64,000 bases of DNA. Source: Symbiodinium natans. Its lineage: Eukaryota > Sar > Dinophyceae > Suessiales > Symbiodiniaceae. Position numbers and translations under genes: made by a program. The stretch is from positions 46,230-110,229 of the forward strand of contig CAJNDS010000578.1 of NCBI GenBank assembly GCA_905221605.1, read 5' to 3'. Below, one piece after another: positions 25,174 through 36,960 of the stretch. The stretch's first letter is position 1, and the number at the start of each line of letters is the position of its first letter. The notes beneath the pieces are model-generated. The model was not told where the DNA came from. It made no database searches and was given only the letters and a program-made list of their open reading frames with translations.

Positions 25174-26704
25174 TTGGGGCTGTGGCGGATTGATTGGGAA
25201 CCACGCCTCCACCCTCCGATCCGAGAAGGGCCGCGAGTGCAAGTCGTCATCGTCCCTCGAAGGCTCTGCTCGGGCTCCGCGCCGGCGGGAGCCTCTGTAC
25301 GCAGTTCGCAGCTCCGTTTCCGTTCTGCCCATCCTGCGATATCATATTTGGGTCAGTCTCCGCGCTGTCTCCCGCTCTGTCGCAATAGCAGTGGCCTTCC
25401 CCCCGCACCGTGCCGCACCTGCCCGCTCTGTCGTGAGGGGCCAGGTACTCCCTGCAACGTTGCGTGTGTCATCCCCCGCTTCCTGGGGGTATCGCTGTGT
25501 CCGCTGAAGACCACCCTGGCTTACGTCACCAGCACTTGTGGCGGCTGGTTCAGTCCCTTTCAGCTCGTCTTTCTTCCACGTTCGACGTGCTCGCCACGTG
25601 ACCCGGCCGTGCATGATGGCGACATCAGGAGGCCGAATAGCGTTCAGCTTCTCGCCTGCCCGCGGGGCCGACATTTGGGCGGGCGGGCCTGCGTCCTTAC
25701 GTCTCCTGGCGGGGCTCTCACGTCACCCGTCTCGCCCTCGCGCCCTCGGTGCCGCTCCAAATCGTCAAGTCGTCAACGTAGGGACATGGTCCGCCCTGCC
25801 TCTGCTCCGGAGAGGCCTTCCAGCACCCAGCGGTATACGTGGCTGGTATTGGTGGACGCAGGCTCCCCGCTCGCCCTCGTGGGGCAGGCAAATTTCTCGT
25901 CCTTCTTCAGGCCTCACGTTTCGGGCGAGCAGCACATTCTCCACAGCCGTTGGTTTGGCAAGAACCGCCCGTGCTGCTTTGCGTCCTCGGCCTTGGAACG
26001 GTTCTCGGTGGTCGGCACTACAGGACTGCCATTCTTCCCGCGGTACGCATCACGCAGTGCCTGCTGCTCGGCCTCCGGAAATGCAGGGCCTTCTACCTCG
26101 TCTAGCTTCGCAGGTCTTCCAGCCCTCCCTTGCTCCGGGAGACGGAGTGGAAGACCCGTGCAGCTTCGGCAGGCTTACCAGGCACGCACTACCACTTGGC
26201 TAGCTCTGCAATGCTCCACCGAACTTCGCCCTCCGGCAGTCGCGTGCTGATTTCGAGGCGGAATGCCGCCTTTTTGCTGCGCCGTGCCCGCCGCACCCAC
26301 AGGTGACGTCAAGGCCTCAAGCAATGTCATTTTGCATATGCCAAAGGAGCCACCAACCGGCCTTCCCCTGCTTTTCAACCATCGAAGGTACCACGGTCCC
26401 GGACCCTTTCATCTGCCTCTTCATCGGTCAGGGCTACGTTTCCCACCATTCGTGCCCCAGGCGTACGTCGGGCTGGCCGTGCCCGTCTGGCTGGTGGTTC
26501 CCGCCTGAATCCATCCCAGGCATTCTTTCTTCGATCTTTTCTGCAGAAGGCACTCTGTCGTAGCGGTACCCAGCTTGGTCTAACTGCCTAGACCTTTAGG
26601 TGCTGCGCCAGGTCTTGCACCTTCAGCGTAGGTACCACACCCGCACCTTTCATCACTCGAACCAAATGCACGGCGCACCTCATTCTTCAGTCCCTCCTCC
26701 GGGC

Positions 26705-27000
26705 CTTTGCCCCCGCCTTGGACTAAGCCTTTTCGCTGCGCTCGGCAAAGCTTGCTTTGCTGGCCAGCCTCAGTCCCCCCCATTTCATGCCGTACCGTCT
26801 CTGGAGTTTCAACTTTTGGTTCTCCTTTTCGCCCTCTTGCGTCTCCTCCCCCCCTTTTTTTTTTTTTTCTTCTTCTTTCCGCTTTCTCATTGCCTGGTTT
26901 CAGTGGCGCTTTTGATCATCTCTGCCTCTCTAGGCCCTGGACTGAGCCTTTCGCTGCACCGCCTAGCTGGCCAGCCTCAGCCCCATCCATCTACTCGTGC
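26705..27000. repeat. imperfect duplicated segment
   Basis: A block reading GGACTNAGCCTTTTCGCTGC and then GCTGGCCAGCCTCAG occurs near 26,720-26,780 and again near 26,938-26,985, about 220 bp apart. Confidence 0.6.
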
Positions 27001-27600
27001 CGCCTCCAAGTTGCCTCGCCTTGGGTGGCCCAAGCGAGGTGCCTTGCTCACCGCGAGCTCCCCGTCCCTCCGCCTCTTCCTTGGTTCAGCCTCAGTCCGC
27101 TCCCCCCTTCCCCCTCTCCCTCCCCCCCCTCACCCCTCCTCTACTGTCCCTCTTTGCCTGCCTGGGTTGCACCTCCTCTCTGCACTTGCGGGACATGCGC
27201 AAGGAGCTCGCACCCCGGTGTCCTCTCAGCCCCAAGCCTGCACCTTTAGCCTGCTGCTGGCCGGTTCGTCCTAGTTTGTCCTTCCCATCCCCATCTCGCT
27301 TCTTCCTCTCCCCCCGCTACCATGCCTGTCTTTCCGCAGATTGCTTCCCCTACCGGCCGCTGCATCGATGTCATTCTTCACCTTCTAGCGGCCCGTGCAG
27401 TCTGCGATCGTATGCGCTGTGAGCTGCCCGGCGCTCGAGTAAAAAAAGGGCACAGTTGCCTCGTTGTCAGTATCCACGTATTTCAGGCTTCCGCCTCCTC
27501 CCGCATTCGCACGTCCCCTCTTCCGGCCCAGACCCCCCCTTTCGTCCCCAAACCCCCTACTTGGGCCACTTCCGGCTTTTTTCTTTATTTTTACTAGTAC

Positions 27601-29249
27601 CTCCTCTGGAACCTCTGGCGGAGGGGGCCGATGGCGCTTGCGGAGGCCTCCCGAGATGCTCAGCGGGGAAGAGTGCGGGAGGCCGTGGCCGTATGCCACT
27701 GGTCGATTCCTTCCTTCCTTGCTTCCTTCCGTACTTCTTCTTCCTTTTCTTGTTCGACACGCTTGTTCGACACTAGTTGCTTCTGCAACTTGGCGAGTGC
27801 GGCACGACTTAAAACAAAGTTTGTGCCTGAAAGCAGATAAAATCACTCCAAAAAAACGTGGATCGCCATGAAATGCCACTGCACACACCTCCACGCAGAT
27901 TTTTTAGTTGGAGCTGTGCACCGTATGAATCCAACACCAGAAGAGGCAGTGAGATAATCTTATTGGCAACGTCCTTGCACTGTCTGGAGCTCTCCAAAAG
28001 TTGGAGGTCACTTCCAGGCCCCATGATATAGACCTATTTGCAAAAGAGCTTTGGAGAAGGGGTCTGTGCAGTAAGATGTACCTGAGCCACCGAGTGGCCG
28101 GCTCCATAAACCTCCCAAACGCAATCTGAAATCTCAGCCAAGTGCTGCTTGAGCCTCCGCGCCAATTGGCCGCAGCTGCTTCCTATCAAGTCAAAAAAGC
28201 AGTGACGAAGATGTGATGTAACGCTATGCTATGTGTAAAGCTACGGGTCCCAGAGATGCCCATGGCCCCCTTCGGCGGCAGCAGTTTCTACGGAGCTTAC
28301 ACGAGAGGCGAGTGGCGCTCTCCGGTGTGTTGGCTGATTTTGTGTTGCCCTTAGCACCACCTCGAAGGCGCTTAGACTGGTGGGGGGGTGCAAGGCTTCG
28401 ACTTGCGGCTTCGCAAATAGCACGAAAAAAATACTCACTCAGGGCACGCAAAAAGGAAGAGGCCTCTTGTCGACACACTCCTCTGACCATCGGATGTCCC
28501 AACTAAGTGAGAAAAGGAGGGGCCTTCGACCTTTAACGTGACCTTCTCAAGGATTTGCAAAGTTTGCCTTGGCCTCTGGTGGCGTTTCAGATCGCCTACT
28601 GTGCTCCTGGGTTGTTCTGGACTTTTTCCATCCGACCCTGGGGGCAGAACTTGTTGCAAGGCTCGTTCTCAATGCAGCTTGCTCTCCTAAATTCACCTGC
28701 GCCGGCCGTGCGAACCCATCTGCTGACATGAAATTGAATGTGAATAGAAGGGTCAGGCCGATTCCAAAATCAACAACAAAAGTACAGCGAATCGTGCTTC
28801 AACTGCAACTGTCTGTGGTGCCAACGACTCAATGCTGGGCAGCCGCACCCAAGATTGCCGAACTGGCTGCCTGTCCAGATCCTGTCATTCGGGAATGAGG
28901 CTAACCATACAAGATTATGAATTGCAGTTCCAATGGGCCACTGAGGCCCCTGAAGCTTGCGGATCTTCTGCCCTGCAGCAGAGTCTAGCATAAAGCTGTG
29001 CTTATCCGAGACTGGTAAGTCGTTCCTCCAAAACTAGCCGGAATTGCAGGACAACTGACGCTGCAGCCACAATCAGCCAGCGCCAATTCCAGTATGTCTT
29101 GGTTCCAACATCACCTGAGTACTTCAGCAGCAGCATGACATGCCATGCGGCTTTGGGGCTGGGAAACTGCATTGGTCCCATTGGGTCGAAACGTGGCGCG
29201 AACATGCGCGACACACGCAACTTTGCTCACTTGCAGAGCCCTGACTGCG
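27601..29249. other. no gene identified; possible minus-strand exons
   Basis: Downstream of the GH125 gene on the minus strand. Two minus-strand stretches read like protein: about 27,900-28,024 (starting MGPGSDLQLLESS) and about 29,020-29,180 (PMQFPSPKAAWHVMLLLKYS then a hydrophobic segment). Neither matches the missing GH125 C terminus or any family I can name. Confidence 0.3.
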
Positions 29250-29393
29250 CTTCCCCCCCCCCCCCCCCCCCCCCTCTCCCCCCCCCCTCTCCCCCCCCCC
29301 CCCCCCCCTCGGTCCGCCCCCCCTTCCACCCCCCCCCCCTCCCCCCGCTCTCCCCCCCCCTCCCCCTCGCCCCCCCCCCCCCACACTCCCGAC
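29250..29393 (+). repeat. C-rich polypyrimidine block
   Basis: Mostly C with regularly spaced T, including several runs of 8-22 C. Pro-rich and Gly-rich frames here are artefacts. Confidence 0.95.
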
Positions 29394-29499
29394 AGATTCC
29401 TGAGGTCCCCGTTCTGCCGGCTGCAATTGCTCAGCCAAGTAAACTTTGTTGGGGCAAATTCTGAAAGATCCCTTCGCAGTGAGGACCTATTTTAAACAC

Positions 29500-29823
29500 T
29501 TTCTCTCTCTTCTCTTTCTCTTCTCTTTCTCTTCTCTTTCTCTTCTCTTTCTCTTCTCTTTCTCTTCTCTCTCTCTTCTCTCTCTTCTCTCTCTCTTCTC
29601 GCTCTCTCCTCTCTCTCTTCTCGCTCTCTTCTCGCTCTCTTCTCTCTCTCTTCTCTCTCTCTTCTCTCTCTCTTCTCTCTCTCTTCTCTCTCTCTTCTCT
29701 CTCTCTTCTCTCTCTCTTCTCTCTCTCTTCTCTCTGCTTTCTGTCTCTTCTCTCTCTCTCTCTTCACTCTCTCTTCTCTCTTTCTCTCTCTGCTCTCTCT
29801 CTCTCTCTCTTTCTTCTCTCTCT
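29500..29823 (+). repeat. TC-rich array (TCTTC, then TCTCTCTTC units)
   Basis: Begins with CTCTTCTCTTT-type units and changes to a CTCTCTCTT unit. It runs directly into the assembly gap, so its true length is unknown. Confidence 0.95.
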
Positions 29824-29923
29824 NNNNNNNNNNNNNNNNNNNNNNNNNNNNNNNNNNNNNNNNNNNNNNNNNNNNNNNNNNNNNNNNNNNNNNNNNNNNN
29901 NNNNNNNNNNNNNNNNNNNNNNN
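29824..29923. other. assembly gap, 100 N
   Basis: Exactly 100 N, so probably a placeholder of unknown real size. It lies just downstream (minus-strand sense) of the last visible GH125 exon and may hide or displace the rest of that gene. Confidence 0.99.
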
Positions 29924-30077
29924 GGGCGGGGGCCCAAAGACAATGCAATCCAACCACCCCCCGCCCCCCCCTCCCCCCCCAGCCCACACCGGGCCATGTA
30001 AGCGTGAAGACATCTCAGACATATCCAGCCTTCAAACAGATAATTGCCCCTTTCTGCTTAACGCAGCTCCGAGTTTC

Positions 30078-31446
30078 CTCGGCCGTCCACCTCGTATGCA
30101 TAGATGCGGCCGTAAGTTGGGTGGTGCACCACAGCGAACTGGTGGATGCCATTGTCAATGTCTCTGCGTAGCTTCTCGATACGCCTCTGAAGCTCGAGGT
30201 TTTGCTCTGTGAGGTCAAACAGGTCCCGGAGCATCCTCGGATCCAGCTTTCGATGGCTTTCAAGGTTTCTCGCGCCTGTCTTGCTGTCAGCGCTGCTGGC
30301 AGGGGATTCCTGCAGCTAACACGTAAAAAACTCTCAAAGTCTCGACTATAATCTCCCAGCATCTCTTGTGTGTTTCCCAAAGCAACATACAGAAAGGCAT
30401 TCGAGGGCACCAGGTAATGGTACTGACAAGCATCATCGCTTGGCCGGTATCCTGCCCACGTCAAACCCACCAAACCCCCACAACCAAATGCCTAAACACC
30501 CATACCGCGGCTTACCCCAACCGGACCTACATCCACTCCAAACCCGGAGGTTTCAAACCAGAAAATCTTAAACCGATCTGGAGTGGTTGAAGCAAGACTT
30601 AGTGGAGACTGCCCAAGGAGTATCCCCTAAACCCTAAACCCTAAACCCCAAACCCTAAACCCTAAACTTACATCTGCGTGCGATAACCTGTCCTGTCCAT
30701 GTCATGCCTGTGTAGTTTACAGGGCTTCCCAAGCCTCGCATTGGAGGTTGCTTTACGGAGGTTGAGAGGGCTGGGAGGCTAAGAGCAGTTAGCGGATAAA
30801 AAGGGGGGGGGGCTTCTGGGAACGTACAAAAACCTGAGGAACAAAGAAAAACACAGAAGACTTGGAACCATGAAGTCTGAAACGTCAACCTCTGAACCGT
30901 CTGAACATGTTCTTGAACATGTCTCCCAGCAGCCGTCGCGGGGCAGCTCCACGTAGCGATACGTGGACTCTTCCTCGTGATGCTGCTCCTTGATGGCGAT
31001 GTCCACAAGCAATTTAACTGTCTTTAGCCAGTCTTGTCCGAAGTTTTTGGCATCCTTGGCCCTTCGCCAGTACTTGTAGCAAAGACGCAAGAAATATGCG
31101 AAGGAATCAACCTCGTAGTTGTAGGTTGTTACGAAGCCGCCTCGTCCGAGTAGTCGGTCCCACTGTGTGTGCCTCACATCCCACTCCAGGTTGAAGGAGT
31201 TTGCATAGGGCGAAGACTGCAGAAACAGCATCTGCTGCCGAATGGCACCTTCGATCACAGCCTGCACAGAGGCATCCCTTTCCACCAGGTACAAGTACGG
31301 GTTCAGCTGTGCTGCTGAGTCTCGAATCCACTCATCGCCAATATCCCCTGTGATGACGAAGGTCGTCTGGCTCCTTGTCACTTCCACCGTGGTGGTCATC
31401 GTGCACAGGTAGGCCTCATTAGCTTTAAGTTTCGCCCCGTTGAAGA
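30078..31446 (-). CDS. GH125 alpha-mannosidase gene, four exons, C terminus missing
   Basis: GH125 enzymes are exo-acting, metal-independent alpha-1,6-mannosidases. Four exons are visible. Exon A (31,446 to about 30,940) carries TFVITGDIGDEWIRDS, SPYANSFN and YNYEVDSFAYFLRLCYKYW, the family's N-terminal half. Exon B (about 30,750-30,693) carries GLGSPVNYTGMTWT. Exon C (30,451 to about 30,354) carries GYRPSDDACQYHYLVPSN, with the family's conserved acidic pair. Exon D (30,309 to about 30,078) carries GRIYAYEVDGRG. The B-C junction needs a GA-AG intron to give MTWTGYRPSDD. Exon D also seems to end at a GA donor. The following MDDANVP region is not visible and may lie in or beyond the assembly gap. 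The start exon upstream of 31,446 was not found. The family call is secure; exon edges other than the B-C junction are approximate. Confidence 0.9.
30310..30353 (-). other. putative 44-nt mini-intron (or frameshift) in GH125
   Basis: Exon C reads to EMLG in one frame and exon D reads from GAA TCC CCT in another, with only about 44 bases between. The 3' edge AGCTGCAG/GAATCC is a good acceptor. The 5' edge could be a GA donor after ATG CTG GGA. A frameshifting indel in a decaying gene is the alternative. Confidence 0.4.
30452..30692 (-). other. GA-AG intron of GH125, 241 bp
   Basis: Donor ATGGACAG/GACAGG and acceptor GGGCAG/GATACC. Only removal from this GA to this AG joins MTWT to GYRPSDD in frame; the nearby GT (CAG/GTTATC) puts the downstream exon out of frame. 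CAGGA is repeated at both junctions. The intron contains the telomere-like repeat at 30,624-30,668. Confidence 0.85.
30624..30668 (+). repeat. interstitial telomere-like repeat (CCCTAAA)n
   Basis: About six copies of CCCTAAA, one with a base change (CCCCAAA). On the minus strand this reads TTTAGGG, the telomere repeat of plants and dinoflagellates. It lies within a GH125 intron, about 25 bases from the donor. Confidence 0.95.
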
Positions 31447-31473
31447 CTGGAAGCATCTCGGTCGGCTGCCCCC

Positions 31474-31475
<2 letters not shown>

Positions 31476-31510
<35 letters not shown>
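31476..31510 (+). repeat. poly-C run (35 C)
   Basis: Longest uninterrupted C run in the window. On the minus strand it is a poly-G run about 30 bases upstream of the likely acceptor of GH125 exon A, so probably intronic. Confidence 0.95.
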
Positions 31511-31511
<1 letters not shown>

Positions 31512-33168
31512 CCACAAATCTGCAGGAGGACTGGTGGGACGCGTGCAGTGTTGCAATTATTGAATTGTATGGCTCCTTACCGCCTCAACAAAATAAAGAA
31601 GGCACAACGTGATTTGCCAAATGAAGCCAAGTAGGCACGCGCGAAAATCTCCGCGATCCGGGGGTGGCCGCATCCTTCTAAGTAAGCCTTAACACGGTCG
31701 GCCTCTTGTGCCACAGCTGAGAGTGCACGCTCAAACACTGAGCCATCATCCACCTCTTTCGCGGTTTTAAGGGCTCCAATTCAAATAAAGGATGCTTTGA
31801 TGGGTTTATACAAGCAGATATAGGGTCCAGCAACTCCCAGCCTCCTGCGTGGCTCGGAACCACCTGTGGGTTTGCGTGAATTGCGGGGCTTTGCTGGGTT
31901 GTTCTTCAAAAATTCCAAGCTTCTGCCAGGGTAATGCTTTAAGTCCTCAAATCCCGTCCTGCACCCCTAAGTTTTCACAAACTCTCACCTCATGCCTGTG
32001 CTGAGCAGGCTGGAAGGAATCGGGTCCTGGACGAAGTCCAAGTCTCCACTGTAAGGAGCATGATGGACAAGCTGCCTCCAAACCAGCAGTCCTCACTTCT
32101 CGGCAGGCTTTGTTGGCTGCAACGGGTTGCGGCTTTGGGGCACTGAACGAAATATCAAAACTTCTCCAGAGGATGTCTAGAGTCCCCAGGTGGCGGACGA
32201 AGCGATTGCTATGGTTATGACAACTTTGTGGGTTCGTGTCGGCCACATCATACTAGGATGCTCCAGGCTTGAGCCAGATCCCGACAAATCACAGCCCATT
32301 CTGATTAAGGGGCAAACAAGAATCGTTTCCCACTGCTGCAAGAAGGGCTTTGACTTGTGCACAATCGCAGCCCCTCCGAGGGAACCTCCTTCCACGACTG
32401 GCAAGAGCAAAGGCGCAACATCAGGGCGGATGTGCGTCCCCCTGTTCGTGAACTTGTTGCGTGCGGTGGTGATGTTGGTGGCGATGGCAACGACAATGCA
32501 ATACAAGGGAGCTGATGATGGTGATGATGCTGATGATCATGCTGCGCTTCTCTTGGGGGACCTGTGTCTCCTACAGTATTCAGCAAAACAGACCTTGCGC
32601 AGCACAAACGGAAATTCAAGATCTGCTTGTGTGAGTCGCACGTCGGAAAGACTCCCCAAGATGAGCTCAGAGCCTCTTCGAAAAGGTATTCGACTAGACA
32701 CTTTGTGCATAACCTGCGCCACGCCTGCATAGAACAAGTCCCGTTGACTTGACGAAGAAGAATTCTCTGCAGTCTGCATCACACATCTCTTCCTCAAGCG
32801 TGCCGTCTTTCTCCCTGCATGACATGTACAAGGCCGACCCAATACAATACCAACGGACGATTGCTAGAATGAAGAAAGCTACTTAGAATGTTTGCAGCAA
32901 CAGCTTATGGCTTATGTACGCCGCGAACCTGAATCCGAAAGATGCACAGAGACAGCTCAATCTTTCCACTTAACTCTCTTTTGAAAGCGGGTACATTGTA
33001 CATGTTGCTGCTCTTGCTTGGACATAGTGGCCCTTGGTGCCCGGCATACGCAAGTAGGTTCCGGTGTAGGCAAGCACAAGCACGAAAGAACTCCACATGA
33101 TAAGAACCCCAAGGAAAGGAAACGCAACATTCGCAACACTCCGGTTCTGTGAAACAAGGTGTGCGTGT

Positions 33169-33262
33169 CTGTCTCTGTCTCTGTCTCTGTCTCTGTCTCT
33201 GTCTCTGTCTCTGTCTTTGTCTCTGTCTCTGTCTCTGTCGTTGTCTCTGTGTCTGTGTGCGC
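33169..33262 (+). repeat. (CTCTGT)n hexanucleotide microsatellite
   Basis: About 14 copies of GTCTCT with a few substitutions, grading into GT/GC dinucleotides. Confidence 0.95.
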
Positions 33263-33593
33263 GCACACGGTGTTATCCGTACACAAACGAACACCATGCA
33301 GCCTTTGACTTAAGGTGCAATGCATGAACATGCATATTCCTCGATGACGGTGCGTAGATGCAGTCCATACAAGCAACATGCCTACCGCATGAAGTCGTTC
33401 CGTGCGTGCGTGCGTGCACGGTGCGTGCGCGCGTGCGGTGTGTGTGTGTGTCAGTCATTTGTCTATTGGGATTTCTATGTGGCAACACAGTGACACCGAC
33501 AGGCCAGCCGCAAGACCTGAGCTCAGGCGCCTCGGAAGCGTGAAGATGGGCATGTTGTGCTGTGGAGCCAGTCACGCTAACTGTCAGAAATTT

Positions 33594-33609
33594 CCCCCCC
33601 CCCCCCCCC
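33594..33609 (+). repeat. poly-C run (16 C)
   Basis: Uninterrupted C run in the same orientation as the others. Confidence 0.95.
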
Positions 33610-34534
33610 GGTTGCCTGGCGCCCGCTGCAACTCTTCGTGCATCAAGCCCTTTACTCCAGGGTTTCAGCCTCTTCCACAAATTTCAGCAGCTCTCAGCTC
33701 GTCTGAGGCACTCCGAACTTTGCAGCGTCTGTTTACTTTTGTTACCCGTGAGCTGTCTCTAACTCAATCACGGCCAGTCACGGTCACTAGCAGGTGCTTA
33801 AGATGTCCTGTTTGTCTTTTGGCCCAGCGGCCCGTCCGCTCAGATTGTTTTCTGACTGGGTCCTAACCTTATGCGCCGTCCGATGCTCCGAGTCCACCAC
33901 ACGTTCTTCTACTTGAGGAAATGACTGGCCAAAATCCCCAAAAAAGGGGCAGGAGATGTCGCAAAGTTTTGTGTGACAGCCTTAACGTCTACGATCTGTG
34001 AGCGAACTTGCAACCTCACTTCAACATCCCAAGCCGGACCCACTCTGCACACCATGTACAGCCAACATGCAGCCACTTTTGCAAACTTGCTCTGCCAGAG
34101 TCGCTCAACGTTGCTGACAAGAAGCGTGGGGTTTTATGTACGCCACCGCCAGCACCTCCGGCCCCAGCTCCGGCTGTCACTTCGCAACTCGCCGCAGCTC
34201 CAAAACCGTGGAGGTCACTCATATTCACTTCGAAAAACTTCGAAATCCGAGAGCTGTACAGATCGTTTCCGAAGCACGCGCTGTGCTACTCGCCGTAGAA
34301 CAGGTCATTAGTTACAATCCCCCTAGGGTTGTATGTCTGTTAGGTGGGCCATAGGCGAATTGTTGGTCCTCATTCTGGTCAATAGTTGGTGGTCATTTTG
34401 GTGGGTCCATGGGGGAGGCTCATGGTTTTTCAGGGCGCTATTTTAGCGTTTCTGTGGCGCGGGCGGGGCTTGACAGGGCCTGGATTTTGGGTTTAGGGCC
34501 GGACTAAACCTGCGAAATTCCCGGAGCCAAAACC

Positions 34535-34655
34535 CAAAGATCCGTAGCATCCTAGAACTTCTGGGAAAACACAAAGCGCACCTGGGTGCGCTATGTGAAG
34601 GCTGGGCTAAATCAAAGGAACACCACGTCTTTGCCACAAAACACAAATGCAACAC
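34535..34655 (-). repeat. inverted copy of the 36-kb repeat family
   Basis: Reverse-complement match to the repeats at 36.0-36.5 kb: it contains GCGCACCTGGGTGCGC, then the complements of the CTTCACATAGC, TTCCTTTGA and GGCAAAGACGTG words. It bounds the AT-rich iteron-like block on the left. Confidence 0.8.
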
Positions 34656-34977
34656 ATTTGCAGCCGATGACGCCTGCTTGTTGTGAATCATGCCGTTACC
34701 GCACTCCACTGCTGTGAGGCCGCTGGCTGGGAAAAAGATGCGGAACCCGACACTAAAACCCTCTACCTTAAACTTCTGCGGTGGGCTCGAATATTATTGC
34801 AAATGTAGAGATAAGATATTTTTACATAAGTTATGTGTTTGACTGCCTGTTTTTTTGAATGCTATGGATTAAGACGGGTATCCAGGACGATTTTGTTTCT
34901 CACAAATTTTGCATGTTTTCGCTGAACATAATCTACGACAGGTCTGTTGATAAGGCTATATTGTGGCTATGTTGCCA

Positions 34978-35142
34978 ATAGCGTCACACGGTGTGACACG
35001 GTGTGACACTATTACGTATGGACCCTGCGACACGGTGTGACACTGTTTGACACTATAAACTATCTGACACTGTTTGACACTGTTTGACACTGTGTTGCTG
35101 AAATAGCGTCACACGGTTTGACACGGTGTGACACTATATGTT
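34978..35142. repeat. 10-bp iteron-like repeats (GTKTGACACK)
   Basis: About ten copies of a 10-mer GTGTGACACG or GTTTGACACT, some overlapping as short palindromes (GTCACACCGTGTGAC). A larger unit AATAGCGTCACACGG occurs twice, about 125 bp apart. Surrounding DNA (34.8-35.4 kb) is markedly AT-richer than the rest of the window. Confidence 0.9.
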
Positions 35143-35383
35143 TCAGGCTGTAACTAAAGGGTTTTTAAGGATCATAATCGCTCTAATGCACCGCAACATG
35201 CGAGGTGAATCAGTCATCTTAAGATGCGCTGCGAGGTCAAGGCAAACTACAGGTATCATTTGTAAATAACTAAAAGTTACCAGTTATGAGTTCTAAGTTC
35301 TATTTTGTATGTTTTTCGAGCTATGCAATGCAAGTATTGGCACGATATACAAGTGGTAGGCTATAGGTATTTATATGTTAACG

Positions 35384-35617
35384 CTAGGTGACTGAATGGA
35401 AAGGGATACCCGAGGGAAGAATCACCAAGTCTCCTTCAGCTGTGCGTCGTGCATAATTGTCCAAGGAGAAGCGTTGGCGAGGGTTCATTTGGCCCATCTC
35501 GAAGGTATCACTGTAGGCCAAGCGGCCTGTCAAAATTTGTTGCTTCAGCCTCACGCGTTGCTGCTTGCTTGGCGGAGCGTTTTCCCGTCCTGGGCGTATG
35601 ATGGGTAAGTTGGGCAT
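35384..35617 (-). CDS. possible exon, unknown protein
   Basis: A 77-codon minus-strand frame with ordinary composition (for example RVRLKQQILTGRLAYS). It has no recognised domain, and an overlapping + frame of similar length exists. It lies between inverted repeats, so it could also be part of a mobile element. Confidence 0.2.
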   Translation of the reverse strand: MPNLPIIRPGRENAPPSKQQRVRLKQQILTGRLAYSDTFEMGQMNPRQRFSLDNYARRTAEGDLVILPSGIPFHSVT

Positions 35618-35999
35618 TAGGCTTCTGGAGCGATTAGCAGAGGTGGCTCAAAGACGGCGCAAAGGTGGTTCCAGCGTAGATGGGAGACAGCGAGGCGCTT
35701 CAGAGTCCAGAGGTGCCGGGCACTCGCAAACTGCGCAAAAGTTTGCCACGGACCTCTCTAGCGGACTCTGGTGTCAGCGGCGGCGGCGGCGGCCCCCGCT
35801 GCGCAGCAATCTTGAGAGCATCCAAGGTACACGGTTTGTGTACGTTGTGTAGCCTGGACGGTTGTAGAACGTGTTTCATCGTCGGCTTTAAAGCGGTAGA
35901 CGTGGACGGCTAGACATGCTCTTGCTAAAGCATTGGACAACAAAGCAAAAGACGTGCCATTCAAAACCAAAGCTCGCAACAAACAATCGCCACTGGCTG

Positions 36000-36510
36000 T
36001 GCGTATGCTACATTTGGTTGCAACGCAGGACCTGTTCCTTTGACTTTGAACAGCCTTCACATCGCGCACCCAGATGCGCTTCGGATTTTCCCATATAGTT
36101 CACAACAAACTGGGGTCTCTGGGCGCGAATATGCTACGTCTGCTACGTTTGTGTCGCGCGCTGTTCCTCTAACTTTGCACAGCCCTCACATAGCGCACCC
36201 AGGTGCGCTTTGTATTTTCTCATATAGTTAACAAAACTGACAGCGCCTGACCAAGTATGAATTGCGGAGCTGCCACTCGTAGAACAGGTTCAAAGCAACC
36301 AAGCAAGTATCTCGGTGCGAATATGTTGGAGCTGCGCAGCCTGGCAACGCCATGGTGTTCCCAATTCTTTGCACCAGCCTTCACATAGCGCACCCAGGTG
36401 CGCTTTGGATTTTCCCATATGGTTCACAACACAGGGGTCTCGGGGTGCGAAAATGCTGCGTCTGCTACATTTGTGTTATGTGGCAAAGACGTGCTGTTCC
36501 TCTGACTTTG
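36000..36510 (+). repeat. three imperfect copies of a 100-170 bp repeat
   Basis: Copies centre on 36,060, 36,190 and 36,390. Each has CAGCCTTCACATMGCGCACC, the near-palindrome GCGCACCCAGGTGCGC (slightly changed in the first), and TTTTCCCATATAGTTCACAA. Flanking words TGCTACGTTTGTG and CTGTTCCTCTGACTTTG are partly shared. An inverted copy lies at 34.5 kb. Confidence 0.88.
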
Positions 36511-36884
36511 ACTGGTTTGCTATGGGTCACGGGGTTGGGCCATGTTGTGAGCATCATCGAACCGCTTTGGAACATCCACTCCCAACTTTTGCCCCAGAGT
36601 ACTGGGGCGAGGCTTAGGGGGAAGCCTCGCCTGTCCGCATTTCCTCCACTTTAGCACCAGATCATTGGATAGGCTTCACAGACGGGCTCCCTGGTGTCAA
36701 GCTATTCACCCAACCCCAGGCACGGTTAAACACCTGACCGCACCTTCTTCACCCGGCTGCCTTTGTCGGTGAAATGCAATCGGGCCAAAACTTTTTCGTC
36801 GACACGTTCAATGCAGCACCCACAATAAACAACTCGAGAGGGTTTTCCCTATCTATAGTGCATGGGGACCCATTGAGGCCCAAT

Positions 36885-36960
36885 TCAGGGACCAACACGG
36901 GGACCAACTGGGGGACCAACTGTGGACCAATGGGGGACCAACTGGGGGACCAAACAGAGA
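36885..36960 (+). repeat. GGGGACCAACT tandem repeat
   Basis: Six imperfect copies of a 10-14 bp unit, GGGGACCAACTG, in head-to-tail order. Confidence 0.9.

Larger units (their letters stand above)
22860..27600 (+). other. GC- and pyrimidine-rich block with decayed open frames
   Basis: The + strand is strongly C/T-rich and GC is clearly higher than in flanking DNA. Long frames overlap in all three + phases, and a 243-codon frame lies on -, as expected where stop codons are rare. One stretch near 23,500-23,660 has repeated C-x2-C pairs. A TG array at 22,967-22,991 and T runs at 22,993, 23,190 and 26,856 break it up. I cannot name a gene; a decayed mobile element is the most likely explanation. 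Confidence 0.35.
31511..34534. other. upstream of GH125 exon A; no gene recognised
   Basis: GH125 N-terminal exons would be expected on - here. Minus-strand stretches near 32,100-32,230 and 32,260-32,440 (RPDVAPLLLPVVEGGS) look protein-like but match no family I know. A C run lies at 33,594-33,609 and a GT-rich patch at 33,410-33,455. Confidence 0.35.

Noticed and set aside
32190-32732. 180-codon frame on +
   Set aside because: Contains low-complexity GATGATG-derived Asp runs and overlaps equally long frames on -; no domain seen.
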